From assembly GCA_910578735.1 (NCBI GenBank), contig CAJTSQ010000041.1, forward strand, positions 1 through 19,566: DNA of 19,566 nt, read 5' to 3'. Numbering within the stretch: the stretch's first letter is position 1; the number at the start of each line of letters is the position of its first letter. The stretch comes from an uncultured Oscillospiraceae bacterium (GTDB lineage: Bacteria > Bacillota > Clostridia > Oscillospirales > Oscillospiraceae). This document shows positions 1 through 7,638 of this stretch, piece after piece. Under the pieces are notes generated by a model. That model saw only the letters and a list, made by a program, of their open reading frames with translations. It did not search any database and was not told where the DNA came from. Made by a program: the position numbers and the translations under genes.

Positions 1-54
1 CTCCCTTGCCAAAGGGAGGGGGACCGCCGCCGAAGGCGGTGGTGGAGGGATTCC
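1..54 (-). repeat. Hairpin intergenic repeat, copy A (minus orientation)
   Basis: Read on the minus strand this begins GGAATCCCTCC, continues through a GC-rich hairpin (CCGCC/GGCGG around GAA, 27-39) and ends in a CTCCCTT/AAGGGAG hairpin (1-7 with 12-18, loop GCCA). Bases 9-54 are repeated exactly at 77-122. The same layout, a GGAATCC end plus two hairpins, recurs at 142-195 and at the far end of the window. The left edge is cut by the window. Confidence 0.85.
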
Positions 55-57
55 ACC

Positions 58-122
58 GCTTCGCGAATGCCAGCCCCCAAAGGGAGGGGGACCGCCGCCG
101 AAGGCGGTGGTGGAGGGATTCC
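58..122 (-). repeat. Hairpin intergenic repeat, copy B (chimeric)
   Basis: Bases 77-122 are an exact 46-bp direct repeat of 9-54. The flank 58-78 is an exact 21-bp match to 160-180, which belongs to copy C. Copy B therefore joins the body of the copy A type to a piece of the copy C type, and the proximal CTCCCTT hairpin arm is missing. This suggests recombination or slippage between neighbouring copies. Confidence 0.8.
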
Positions 123-141
123 GCAGAGCCTTTCTGGAAAC

Positions 142-195
142 GGAATCCCCCAGTCATTCGCTTCGCGAATGCCAGCCCCCTTTGGCAAGGGGGCC
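142..195 (+). repeat. Hairpin intergenic repeat, copy C (plus orientation)
   Basis: The unit starts GGAATCCCCC. It has a 7-bp hairpin CATTCGC/GCGAATG (155-161 with 165-171, loop TTC) and then an 8-bp hairpin GCCCCCTT/AAGGGGGC (175-182 with 187-194, loop TGGC). It ends about 20 bases beyond the sigG stop codon. There is no T-run behind the hairpin in the sigG direction, so it is not a textbook terminator for sigG, though the hairpins could protect the mRNA 3' end. Confidence 0.8.
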
Positions 196-214
196 TTTGG
201 ATGCCCGCAGCCCC

Positions 215-985
215 TCACATCTCCTTCCGAATCTGCCGCAGGGCGTTCTTCTCCAGCCGGGAGACCTGGGCCTGAGAGATGCCGATTTCGGCGGACACCT
301 CCATCTGGGTCTTGCCCTGGAAAAAGCGCATGGACAGAATCTTCCGCTCCCGGTCGGTGAGGTGGCCCACCGCCTCCTTCAGGGCGATGCGCTCCACCCA
401 CATCTCATCGTTGTTCTTGTTGTCCTTCACCTGGTCCATCACGCAGATGGTGTCCCCGCTGTCGGAGTACACCGGCTCGTAGAGGGACACCGGCTCCAGG
501 ATGGCGTCCAGGGCAAAGACCACATCCTCCCGCTTGATGTCCAAAATCTTGGCGATCTCCTCAATGGAGGGCTCCCGCTGGTGCTGGGCCATGTAGGCCT
601 CCTTGGCCTGGAGAACCTTGTAGGCTGTGTCCCGCATGGCCCGGGACACCCGCATGGTGCTGTTGTCCCGGAGGTAGCGGCGTATCTCCCCCACGATCAT
701 CGGAACCCCGTAGGTGGAAAATTTCACATTCAGGTCGGTGTTGAAGTTGTCGATGGCCTTAATCAGGCCGATACACCCCACCTGAAACAGGTCGTCGGCG
801 TTCTCCCCCCGGTTGGCGAACCGCTGAATCACCGACAGCACCAGCCGCAGGTTGCCGGCGATGAGCTCCTCCCGGGCGGCGGCGTCTCCCGCCTTGGCCC
901 GGAGAAGGAGCGCCTGGGTCTCGCTGCTTTTCAGCACCTTTAGCTTGGCGGTGTTCACCCCGCATATCTCCACTTTGTGCTGCAT
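215..985 (-). CDS. sigG: Sporulation sigma factor SigG (late forespore)
   Basis: This is a 256-residue sigma-70 family protein that directs RNA polymerase to late forespore genes after engulfment. The N-terminal KVEICGV segment is typical of SigG. Region 2 follows (DDLFQVGCIGL at about 64-74, and the -10 recognition helix around FSTYGVPMIVGEIRRYLRD at 89-107). Region 4 has a C-terminal helix-turn-helix (TQMEVSAEIGISQAQVSRLE, about 225-244). Length is normal for the family (about 260). The ATG at 985 is preceded by GGGAGG. In Bacillus the gene follows spoIIGA-sigE; here no spoIIG genes are adjacent in the window and the next upstream gene is a DUF523 gene about 155 bp away. Repeats begin 20 bp after the stop. 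SigG identity is strong; I could not pin down its promoter. Confidence 0.96.
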   Translation of the reverse strand: MQHKVEICGVNTAKLKVLKSSETQALLLRAKAGDAAAREELIAGNLRLVLSVIQRFANRGENADDLFQVGCIGLIKAIDNFNTDLNVKFSTYGVPMIVGEIRRYLRDNSTMRVSRAMRDTAYKVLQAKEAYMAQHQREPSIEEIAKILDIKREDVVFALDAILEPVSLYEPVYSDSGDTICVMDQVKDNKNNDEMWVERIALKEAVGHLTDRERKILSMRFFQGKTQMEVSAEIGISQAQVSRLEKNALRQIRKEM

Positions 986-1139
986 GATGGAAAAAACCTC
1001 CCGCCCGGTATACTGTTTCCAGTATTTCCGGGGGGAGGTCTTTCATACGGGTCTACCCCGCCCTAAATTTTTTATCGTCTGACCGTTTTCGATGGATTTT
1101 TGAGCGCTCGCGGTGTAGGGGCAGGCGGGTAATAAGTCC

Positions 1140-1580
1140 CTACAGATACAGTCTCGCCTGGAGGTGTTCCTCATCCATAACCTCGATTCCCGCCTCGTCC
1201 AGCAGCCGGGCGGCAATCCCCCAGCCGGGGGTAAGGGTATGGGTAAAGGTACCGTCGTAGACCTCTCCACAGCCGCAGGAGGGGGACCGGGCCTTTAAAA
1301 CAGCCACAGTACAGCCGTGTTCCTTTGCAATCTCCAGGGCCCGCTCCGCTCCGGCCCGGTAGGCGGCGGTGACGTCCTGGCCGTCCCGGGTAAGGACCCG
1401 GCCGTCGGGCTGGAGTTCGGCGGGTGACCGGGGTACGTCCAGCCCGCCCAGCACCTCGGGGCAGACGGGGATCAGGTTGTGTCCTGCCCGGTGGAGCTCG
1501 ATGATCTGCCGGTCCAACCGGCTGGCCCCGTCATACCGGCAGGGCTCCCCCAAAAAGCAGTGGCTGACCAAAATGTTCAT
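1140..1580 (-). CDS. DUF523 family protein
   Basis: A 146-residue protein covering the whole DUF523 domain; its function is not established. Family hallmarks visible are an N-terminal ILVSHCFLGEPCRYDG segment (Cys8, Cys14), PVCPEVLGGLDVPR (Cys40) and a C-terminal SPSCGCGEVYDG (Cys102, Cys104). The conserved cysteines suggest metal or cluster binding, which is an inference. The ATG at 1580 has AGGAGG at good spacing (minus-strand order AGGAGGGATACAT-ATG). The SD lies only a few bases past the terminator that closes ireB, so expression must come from terminator readthrough or from a promoter inside or beside that terminator. A gap of about 155 bp separates it from sigG. Confidence 0.9.
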   Translation of the reverse strand: MNILVSHCFLGEPCRYDGASRLDRQIIELHRAGHNLIPVCPEVLGGLDVPRSPAELQPDGRVLTRDGQDVTAAYRAGAERALEIAKEHGCTVAVLKARSPSCGCGEVYDGTFTHTLTPGWGIAARLLDEAGIEVMDEEHLQARLYL

Positions 1581-1596
1581 ATGTATCCCTCCTGCG

Positions 1597-1624
1597 AAAA
1601 ACGGCCCGCCGGATTGGCGGGCCG
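1597..1624 (-). terminator. Intrinsic terminator of ireB
   Basis: A 9-bp perfect stem CGGCCCGCC/GGCGGGCCG (1602-1610 with 1616-1624), a 5-base loop, and then five T on the minus strand (1597-1601). It lies 13 bp past the ireB stop and directly in front of the DUF523 ribosome binding site. Confidence 0.85.
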
Positions 1625-1637
1625 CAGTTGGCGCAGC

Positions 1638-1889
1638 TCAGTGGGTCAGGTAGTACCTGACCAGAGTCTGGAGCAGTTCGTCCCGATCCGCCTTGCGGAT
1701 GAGCGCCCGGGCATTGTTATGGTTGGTAATATAGGTGGGGTCCTCAGACAGGATATACCCTACAATTTGATTGATAGGATTGTAACCCTTTTCCTGCAAG
1801 GCCTGATAGACCGTAGTCAGGATGGCCTTGATCTCCATATCCCGCTGATCGCCCAGGCTGAATTTGCGGGTGTAATCCATCTCTTCCAT
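1638..1889 (-). CDS. ireB: IreB family regulatory phosphoprotein (DUF965)
   Basis: An 83-residue cytosolic protein matching the IreB/YrzL family. In Enterococcus, IreB is phosphorylated by the Ser/Thr kinase IreK and affects cephalosporin tolerance. The core YQALQEKGYNPINQIVGYIL and the tail ALIRKADRDELLQTLVRYYL are diagnostic. Length is normal (about 80-90). The ATG at 1889 is preceded by AGGGAGGTG. In many Firmicutes this gene is followed by ruvX and a DUF1292 gene; here it is closed by its own terminator and followed by a DUF523 gene, so the usual partners are missing locally. A likely sigma-A promoter lies about 50 bp upstream. Confidence 0.94.
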   Translation of the reverse strand: MEEMDYTRKFSLGDQRDMEIKAILTTVYQALQEKGYNPINQIVGYILSEDPTYITNHNNARALIRKADRDELLQTLVRYYLTH

Positions 1890-1941
1890 ACTGACACCTC
1901 CCTAAAAAATATGTCACAGCAGTGTAAACAACCGTAGTCCT

Positions 1942-1970
1942 AGTCTACTCCAAAACTTTGACAATGTAAA
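1942..1970 (-). promoter_or_regulatory. Putative sigma-A promoter of ireB
   Basis: On the minus strand: TTTACA (1965-1970), 17-bp spacer, TAGACT (1942-1947), in an AT-rich gap otherwise rare in this GC-rich window. The -10 is imperfect (4 of 6), so confidence is moderate. It is 53 bp from the ireB start. Confidence 0.5.
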
Positions 1971-2006
1971 GAGCTTTCAAAAAATTTAATACAAATGAAA
2001 TATTTC

Positions 2007-3206
2007 TCACTGCCGCTCCATCATGGCCGCGGCTGCGATTTGGAACAGAGCGGACAGCGCCGCCAGGTAGAATACATACTGCACGCCCCAGGTGTTCCAG
2101 ATCACCCCCATGATGGGGGACGCGATGATGGCCATCACGTGGTCCACGCTCAGTCCCACCGACAGGGTGCGTGTGACCTCGGAGGGGTCCAGGGCGATGG
2201 AGCGCATCATATAGGAGTGGACCATGTTGAACTGCTCAAAGAGGACACACAGCACATAGGCCCCGAAGACCAGCCAGGTAAGGGGGTCACCCAAGCGGAA
2301 GGTCCCCCTGGCCAGCATCCCGGCCAGCAGGCCCATCACCGTGAAGGAGAGTATGATATACAGGGCCTCCACCCACAGCATCCGCTTCACACCCAGCTTA
2401 TCCAGCATCTTGCCGATCACCGGGGCGGCCCAGGTGCCCGCCAGGTAGGTGGCAATGGTGAGCAGGGCCACCGTGTCCGCCCCCTGCCCCAGCAGGTTGA
2501 TGATAACCCAGGGGGCGAAGACGATTTTGATCCGCTTCTGACAGCCATAGGCCAGGGTAACCATATAGTAGGGCATGTACCGCTTGCGAAAGAGCAGCCG
2601 GTGATTTTTTACCGCGTCCTTCTGGGGCAGCGAGAGGGCCAGCACCGTCAGCAGCACGACGGCCCCGGCGGTGAAGATGGCGGCCAGGGCGAAGGGCAGA
2701 ATCCTCCCGGTCTGAAAGCTGAAGAAGCCCGTCCGGAAGCCGAGAAAGACCACCACCGCCGCGATCATGGCAAACAGGGTGTTGACCCCTTTGAATTTTC
2801 CAAAGGTGGTCCCCACCTTATCCTTATCTGCCAGGTCCATGGAGATGGCATCGTTGAGAGGCATGAAGAAGTGCATCCCCAGGGAGTGGATGAACAGAAA
2901 TACCAGCATGGTTCCATAGCCGGGGGACAGCCAGCCCATGACTACCAGCCCCACCAGTACCAGCACCTGGGCCACAACAGACATCCAAATGTTGCCCAGA
3001 AAGCCCAGGGCGGCCACCAGCACCATACACAGGATGCCGGGACTCTCCCGGGGAATCTCGATAAAGCCCCGCTGGACCTCGTCGATATGGAATACCTCGT
3101 TGAAGTAGTTGGAAAAGATGTTGTTGCCCAGGCCGTTGGCCAGAGCGGTGAGGGCCAGCACCGCCAGGAACATTTTTACGGCCCACTGTCGCTTCTGTTC
3201 GGTCAT
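2007..3206 (-). CDS. MFS transporter
   Basis: A 399-residue polytopic membrane protein with about 11-12 hydrophobic segments, consistent in length and layout with the major facilitator superfamily. After a short charged N-terminus (MTEQKRQW) the first membrane segment begins near residue 10. A charged cytoplasmic loop (LPQKDAVKNHRLLFRKRYMP, roughly 193-212) separates two six-helix halves. The substrate cannot be told from sequence. The ATG at 3206 has an AAGGAGAG ribosome binding site. It is the last gene of a closely packed unit behind uppP, spoIIIE and a small acidic protein, 29 bp after the latter. I see no convincing terminator after it; the AT-rich gap to ireB has only weak pairing. Confidence 0.85.
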   Translation of the reverse strand: MTEQKRQWAVKMFLAVLALTALANGLGNNIFSNYFNEVFHIDEVQRGFIEIPRESPGILCMVLVAALGFLGNIWMSVVAQVLVLVGLVVMGWLSPGYGTMLVFLFIHSLGMHFFMPLNDAISMDLADKDKVGTTFGKFKGVNTLFAMIAAVVVFLGFRTGFFSFQTGRILPFALAAIFTAGAVVLLTVLALSLPQKDAVKNHRLLFRKRYMPYYMVTLAYGCQKRIKIVFAPWVIINLLGQGADTVALLTIATYLAGTWAAPVIGKMLDKLGVKRMLWVEALYIILSFTVMGLLAGMLARGTFRLGDPLTWLVFGAYVLCVLFEQFNMVHSYMMRSIALDPSEVTRTLSVGLSVDHVMAIIASPIMGVIWNTWGVQYVFYLAALSALFQIAAAAMMERQ

Positions 3207-3235
3207 GTTTTGTACGCTCTCTCCTTTATGGTTCC

Positions 3236-3739
3236 CTAAAACGCGATGCTCTGATATCCGCTCCCGGTGATCTCCTCGTCTAAAAGCTGAATACCCACTC
3301 CGTTATTATTCGGGTCCTCGGCCCAGTCTCGGCTGAACAGCAGGTAGAGACAGCGCTTTCCATCGTAAACGTTCCGCATAATGCCGTCCGACGGGAGCAC
3401 CACCATCTCCAGGGTTACCCATTTGCGCATCTCCTCCACCGTCTCGATCTCGGGCCACCAGGCGGCGAACTCCTCCGGGTCGTCGGGGCCGTAAGCGAAG
3501 CGCTCCTCCTCGTTGTAGTAACGGATGACTTCCTGCATCACAGCCTCCTGCAGGCCCGGCCATTTTTCCAGGAAAGAATGATAAGCTGCATGCTGCAACT
3601 CCGAAACCTCTGTCTGCTCTCCGAAACTGGAATCGACTATCAGGTTCAGCTGTCTCTCCTCCCCGAAAAAGTCCAGATTTATATGGCCATTCCAGTAAAA
3701 ACCGTCAAAGTCCAGTTCTCCAAACACTTGATCGATCAT
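3236..3739 (-). CDS. Hypothetical acidic protein, translationally coupled to spoIIIE
   Basis: A soluble acidic protein of 167-168 residues with no signal peptide or membrane segment. It is rich in Trp, Tyr, Phe, Glu and Asp and begins MIDQVFGELDFDGFYWNG. The style resembles small DUF2004/DUF6985-type proteins often met as immunity or housekeeping orphans, but I cannot assign it with confidence. The SD GGAGGAGG sits inside the end of spoIIIE. The ATG (3737-3739) shares one base with the spoIIIE TGA stop; a GTG three bases earlier (3742) is an alternative start. Such overlap implies translational coupling to the DNA translocase. The MFS gene follows 29 bp later. Function unknown. Confidence 0.8.
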   Translation of the reverse strand: MIDQVFGELDFDGFYWNGHINLDFFGEERQLNLIVDSSFGEQTEVSELQHAAYHSFLEKWPGLQEAVMQEVIRYYNEEERFAYGPDDPEEFAAWWPEIETVEEMRKWVTLEMVVLPSDGIMRNVYDGKRCLYLLFSRDWAEDPNNNGVGIQLLDEEITGSGYQSIAF

Positions 3740-6600
3740 CACAGCGTATCCTCCTCCGCCCGGTCCAGAGCGTCGTCCACATCGAAGGGGGGCGCATCCT
3801 CCGCCGGGGCAGGGACGGGTTCCGAAGCGGGAGCGGCGGGCGCAAAGGAGTCACCTGGGGTGGTGATGCCTTGGCGGTACTTCATCTCCTGCCACTGCTC
3901 CTTGGTGACCAGCAGCTGCCGGGGCTTGGAGCCCTCGAAGGGGCCCACAATGCCCTTCTCCTCCAGCTGGTCCACCAGCCGGGCGGCCCGGGCGTAGCCC
4001 AGCTTCAGCCGGCGCTGGAGCATGGACACCGAGGCCTGGCCCGTCTCCACCACCACCTCGGCGGCGGCGTCGATGAGCTCGTCGAACTCACTGTCCACAT
4101 CGTCGGGGGCGGAGCCCCCCACTCCCTTAGCGCCCTTGTCCTTTTCGGCGGCGTTGTGTTCGATCTCCTCCATCACGGCGTCGTCATACTGGGCCGCGCC
4201 GCTGTTCTGCTTGACAAAGCCGACCACGGCGGCCACCTCCGGGTCGGAGATGAAGCAGCCCTGAACCCGCTGGGGCTTTCCGCTGCCCAGGGGGGCAAAG
4301 AGCATGTCTCCCCGGCCCACCAGCTTCTCCGCGCCCTGGGTGTCCAGAATGATCCGGGATTCCATGGCGGAGGCCACGGCAAAGGCAATTCTTGAGGGGA
4401 TGTTGGCCTTCATCAGGCCGGTGATCACGTCTGCGGAGGGCCGCTGGGTGGCAATCACCAGGTGCATCCCGGCAGCGCGGCCCATCTGGGCCACCCGGCA
4501 GATGGACTCCTCCACCTCCTTGGCGGCCACCAGCATCAGGTCGGCCAGCTCGTCGATGACCACCACGATGAATGGCATCTTCTCCATTCCCTCGGTGCGG
4601 GCGGCCAGGGCGTTGTACTCCTCCAGCTTGCGCACCCCCACCTCGGAGAAGGTGCGGTAGCGCTTCATCATCTCGGTAACCGCCCACTGGAGGGCGCCAG
4701 CAGCCTTTTTGGGGTCAGTGACCACTGGGATCAGCAGGTGGGGAATGCCGTTGTAGATGCCCAGCTCCACCATTTTGGGGTCCACCATGATAAGGCGGAC
4801 CTCCTCCGGGGTGGCCTTGTACAGCAGGGAGATAATCAAGGAGTTGGTACACACCGACTTGCCCGAGCCGGTGGTGCCGGCGATGAGCAGGTGGGGCAGC
4901 TTGTTGATATCCCCTACGATGGCCTGTCCGCTGATGTCCTTACCCACGGCGAAAGAGACCTTAGACCGGCTGTCGGTAAAGGCCTTGGCCCCAATGACGT
5001 CGTGGATGCTCACCGGAGAGACCACCTTGTTGGGCACCTCGATGCCCACCACAGAAATCTTATCGGGGATGGGGGCGATGCGCACCCCGGTGGCCCCCAG
5101 GGCCAGGGCGATGTCGTCGGCCAGGTTGGTCAGCTTGTTCAGCCGCACCCCCTGGTCCAGATACAGCTCGTACCGCGTGACCGAGGGGCCCCGGACCACG
5201 TTGATGATGTCGGCGTCGATGCCGAAGGAGTGGATGGTGTCGGTGAGGCGCTGGCGGTTGGCGTTCAGCTCCCCCAGGGCCTCGCCGCCGATCTCCCCCG
5301 GGCCCTCGTTGAGCAGGGACAGAGGCGGATACTGATAGGGCGCGGCCCCCTGCCCCGCGGTCTGCTGAATTTCTTCCGAGATCTGAGCGGCCTCGCTGGC
5401 CGCCTCTCTGGCAGTCACCTTGGCCGGCTCGGGTTGAGGGGCGGCGGGCGGCGGCACAGGGGCCGCTGGGGCCGCAGTCTCCGGAGGCCTGTAGGGGCGG
5501 GCCTCGGCCACCCGTTCCTCCGGCACTGTATCCGTATTCTGCGGGCGGACCGTGTCCGCCTCCACAGGCGGGGCCGCATCCTGGCCGGGATGGGAGATGG
5601 GCTCCGGCTTGGAGATGGCCGGGAAGTCCAGGCCGGCCTTAGGGGTACTCTCCGGCGGGGGCGCGGGCTCCTCCTTGGGTGGCTCTGCGGGGTCCTCCCG
5701 GGGGCGCAGAAGTTGGTCCGGGTACGGTACCCGGGGACTTCGGTTGAAAAACCCCTTCTTTTTCTGCTCCGGCGGGGGCTCTTTTCCCGCCAGGGGGCCA
5801 TCGTCCACCGGGATATCGATGACAGGCCGGGACACGGTTCCCCGAGACGGAGGGGCTGTCCGGCCCGGAGCCGGCGGCGCTTCATGGCGGGGCTCCCGGC
5901 GGCGCTCCCTCCGGGGCGCAGGCTCGGGCTCAGGCTCATAGTCATATTCGTATCGGGGCCGGTCCAGCACCCACCGGATTACATCCATCACCGAGCGGTT
6001 AAACGCAGCCAGGCCCGCCAGCAGGCCCAGGAGGACAAAGACCACTGCCGCCCCCACCCGGGAAAACAGGGCCACAAACCCCTGGGCCACAATGCCCCCC
6101 AGGGCCCCGCCGGACTGCGTCAGGGCACCGGTTTCCACCAGGGTGCGCCACAGCTCCTTGTCCCAGGCCAGGGGCTGGACCAGCAGGCTGTGGAGCAGGC
6201 AGGAGAGGATCAGGGGCAGCAGCAGGGCGCAGGTCAGCCGCAGCCGCACAGGACGGCCCCGATGGAAGGCCAGAATAAAGGATCCCAGCAGCAGGGCGGG
6301 CGGCACCAGCCAGAAGCCGTAGCCCAGCATCCCCTTGAGCAGGTCGCAGAACAGGTCGATGAAGATAGCCTCCATGTTGAAGTAGCCGAAGCCGGCGAAA
6401 ATGGCCAGCAGGAAGCATGTCACCGCTCCGATCTCCCGGCGGTAGGGCTGCTTGGGCGGCGGGGCCTGACGGCTCCGGCCCGCTCCTTTGGACGGGGAGG
6501 CCGCTCTGCGGCCTGCGTTGGAGGAGGAACGGCTCCCTCCCCCTGTGGAGCGGCTTCCGGACGCGGCCCGGCTCCCCCCTGTTTTCTTCTGTGTTGCCAT
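3739..6600 (-). CDS. spoIIIE: DNA translocase FtsK/SpoIIIE
   Basis: A 953-residue membrane-anchored DNA pump that moves chromosome across the division or sporulation septum. Residues 1-55 are a basic Ser/Gly-rich tail, about 57-200 hold four or so membrane segments, and about 215-415 form a long Pro/Glu/Ala-rich linker. The motor domain follows, with Walker A GTTGSGKS at 575-582, Walker B VVVIDELAD at 679-687, and the ATQRPSADVITG segment at 717-728. The winged-helix gamma domain (SVSMLQRRLKLGYARAARLVDQLEEKGIVG, about 857-886) reads oriented DNA sites. It is longer than B. subtilis SpoIIIE (about 790) mainly because of the linker. ATG at 6600 with AAAGGAA upstream. It follows uppP by 33 bp. 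The choice of SpoIIIE over a purely vegetative FtsK name is inferred from the sporulating context. Confidence 0.95.
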   Translation of the reverse strand: MATQKKTGGSRAASGSRSTGGGSRSSSNAGRRAASPSKGAGRSRQAPPPKQPYRREIGAVTCFLLAIFAGFGYFNMEAIFIDLFCDLLKGMLGYGFWLVPPALLLGSFILAFHRGRPVRLRLTCALLLPLILSCLLHSLLVQPLAWDKELWRTLVETGALTQSGGALGGIVAQGFVALFSRVGAAVVFVLLGLLAGLAAFNRSVMDVIRWVLDRPRYEYDYEPEPEPAPRRERRREPRHEAPPAPGRTAPPSRGTVSRPVIDIPVDDGPLAGKEPPPEQKKKGFFNRSPRVPYPDQLLRPREDPAEPPKEEPAPPPESTPKAGLDFPAISKPEPISHPGQDAAPPVEADTVRPQNTDTVPEERVAEARPYRPPETAAPAAPVPPPAAPQPEPAKVTAREAASEAAQISEEIQQTAGQGAAPYQYPPLSLLNEGPGEIGGEALGELNANRQRLTDTIHSFGIDADIINVVRGPSVTRYELYLDQGVRLNKLTNLADDIALALGATGVRIAPIPDKISVVGIEVPNKVVSPVSIHDVIGAKAFTDSRSKVSFAVGKDISGQAIVGDINKLPHLLIAGTTGSGKSVCTNSLIISLLYKATPEEVRLIMVDPKMVELGIYNGIPHLLIPVVTDPKKAAGALQWAVTEMMKRYRTFSEVGVRKLEEYNALAARTEGMEKMPFIVVVIDELADLMLVAAKEVEESICRVAQMGRAAGMHLVIATQRPSADVITGLMKANIPSRIAFAVASAMESRIILDTQGAEKLVGRGDMLFAPLGSGKPQRVQGCFISDPEVAAVVGFVKQNSGAAQYDDAVMEEIEHNAAEKDKGAKGVGGSAPDDVDSEFDELIDAAAEVVVETGQASVSMLQRRLKLGYARAARLVDQLEEKGIVGPFEGSKPRQLLVTKEQWQEMKYRQGITTPGDSFAPAAPASEPVPAPAEDAPPFDVDDALDRAEEDTL

Positions 6601-6633
6601 ATGGTAATCGTTCCTTTCGGATGTAAACGTTCG

Positions 6634-7488
6634 TTACGCCGCCGGGGCCATGGTCCAACCCATCAGATTCAGCAGCAGGAATAACACGCCGGCAATCCAG
6701 CAGTAAAAAGCGAAGGCGCCGAAGCGGCCCTTGCTGGCCAGCAGATTGACCAGCTTGATGGAGAAGTAACCCACCACGGCGGCGATGACCATGCCCAGCA
6801 GGTATTTGGGCAGATTCTCCGCCGGAATCCCCCCCTCCAGCTTCATCACGTCCAGCACCTCCAGCAGGGTGGCCCCCAGAACGGCGGGCAGTGACATGAG
6901 GAAGGAGTAACGCACGGCAAAGGACCGGTCAAAGCCCCGGACCATCCCCATAGAGATGGTGCAGCCGGAGCGGGACAGCCCCGGAATGGTGGCGCAGCCC
7001 TGGGCCACACCCACCAGAAGCACGTCCAGAAGCGTTGCGCTGCGCACTGTTTTATGTCCCCGCGCCATCTGGTCGGAGAGAAAGAGGATACACCCGGTGA
7101 CCAGCAGGGCGCAGCAGACAAAGACCGGATTGTTTCCAAAGGCTTCCACCTCATCCTTGATGGGAAGGACCAGGAACAGGGGCAGAGTGCCCACAATAAT
7201 CAGCAGCACCATCCGCCGGGCTTCCGGCGGATTCCCCCGGTAGTTCCGGCGGGAGAACAGGTCGCCAAAGAAGCAGAAAAACTCCACAATCATCTCCCAG
7301 ATGTCCCGCCAGTAGACCACGCACACCGCCAGCAGGGTGGCGAAGTGGAGCAGAACGTTGAATAATTGGTCGGTCTCCGGCAGTCCGAAAAAGTGCTGGA
7401 ACAGGGTCAGGTGGCCCGAACTGGAGATGGGCAGGAACTCGGCCACGCCCTGGACAAAACCCAGGACGGCGGACATGAAGTAGGACAA
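6634..7488 (-). CDS. uppP: Undecaprenyl-diphosphatase UppP (BacA)
   Basis: An integral membrane phosphatase that converts undecaprenyl diphosphate to the monophosphate carrier for peptidoglycan and other envelope polymers; its loss or gain alters bacitracin sensitivity in other bacteria. Both family motifs are present: QGVAEFLPISSSGH near the N-terminus (about 13-26) and PGLSRSG (about 169-175), plus a hydrophobic multi-helix profile and normal length (284). I prefer the TTG at 7486-7488 because AGGGAGG lies 9 bases upstream and the protein then starts just before the first motif. The frame is open to a GTG at 7530 without an SD, and an ATG sits four codons further in at 7476. It is the first gene of the uppP-spoIIIE unit. 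Confidence 0.94.
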   Translation of the reverse strand: MSYFMSAVLGFVQGVAEFLPISSSGHLTLFQHFFGLPETDQLFNVLLHFATLLAVCVVYWRDIWEMIVEFFCFFGDLFSRRNYRGNPPEARRMVLLIIVGTLPLFLVLPIKDEVEAFGNNPVFVCCALLVTGCILFLSDQMARGHKTVRSATLLDVLLVGVAQGCATIPGLSRSGCTISMGMVRGFDRSFAVRYSFLMSLPAVLGATLLEVLDVMKLEGGIPAENLPKYLLGMVIAAVVGYFSIKLVNLLASKGRFGAFAFYCWIAGVLFLLLNLMGWTMAPAA

Positions 7489-7538
7489 AAGGCTGTACCT
7501 CCCTAAATGGGCAAAAGCCCGCAAAATCACTAAATACT

Positions 7539-7547
7539 ATATTAACA
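7539..7547 (-). promoter_or_regulatory. Extended -10 promoter of the uppP-spoIIIE unit
   Basis: The minus strand reads TGTTAATAT: TGn immediately followed by TAATAT. No good -35 is present at 17 bp (TGGAAT), which fits an extended -10 promoter. It lies between the ackA terminator and uppP, giving a leader of roughly 45 nt to the TTG start. Confidence 0.5.
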
Positions 7548-7591
7548 CAAGCCGGGGAAAAATTCCAGTGTTTTTCTGGCCTGGCCGGCGC

Positions 7592-7623
7592 AAAAAAACT
7601 GGACGCGTTTCAGCGTCCAGTTT
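7592..7623 (-). terminator. Intrinsic terminator of ackA
   Basis: An 11-bp perfect stem (7596-7606 with 7613-7623) carrying ACTGGACGC/GCGTCCAGT, a six-base loop, and seven T on the minus strand. It lies 15 bp past the ackA stop. Confidence 0.92.
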
Positions 7624-7638
7624 GACAGAAAACAACCC

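Noticed and set aside
175..194. Copy C hairpin as the sigG terminator
   Set aside because: The stem is good, but no T-run follows on the minus strand, and the hairpin belongs to a repeat found elsewhere in the window.
1..195. Direct repeats as a CRISPR array
   Set aside because: The units differ in orientation, carry internal hairpins, are not regularly spaced by unique spacers, and no cas gene is present.
759..1046. A 95-codon minus-strand frame overlapping the start of sigG
   Set aside because: Its start (MKDLPPEILETVY) is plausible, but the rest is out-of-frame sigG DNA with Arg/Gly/Pro-rich translation.
1995..3239. A 414-codon open frame on the plus strand opposite the MFS gene
   Set aside because: Antisense to a convincing transporter and extremely His/Gln/Gly-rich, so a compositional shadow.
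4462..6684. A 740-codon open frame on the plus strand opposite spoIIIE
   Set aside because: It is antisense to a clear SpoIIIE motor, has His/Gln/Gly-rich low-complexity composition typical of GC-rich mirror frames, and has no ribosome binding site or recognisable domain.
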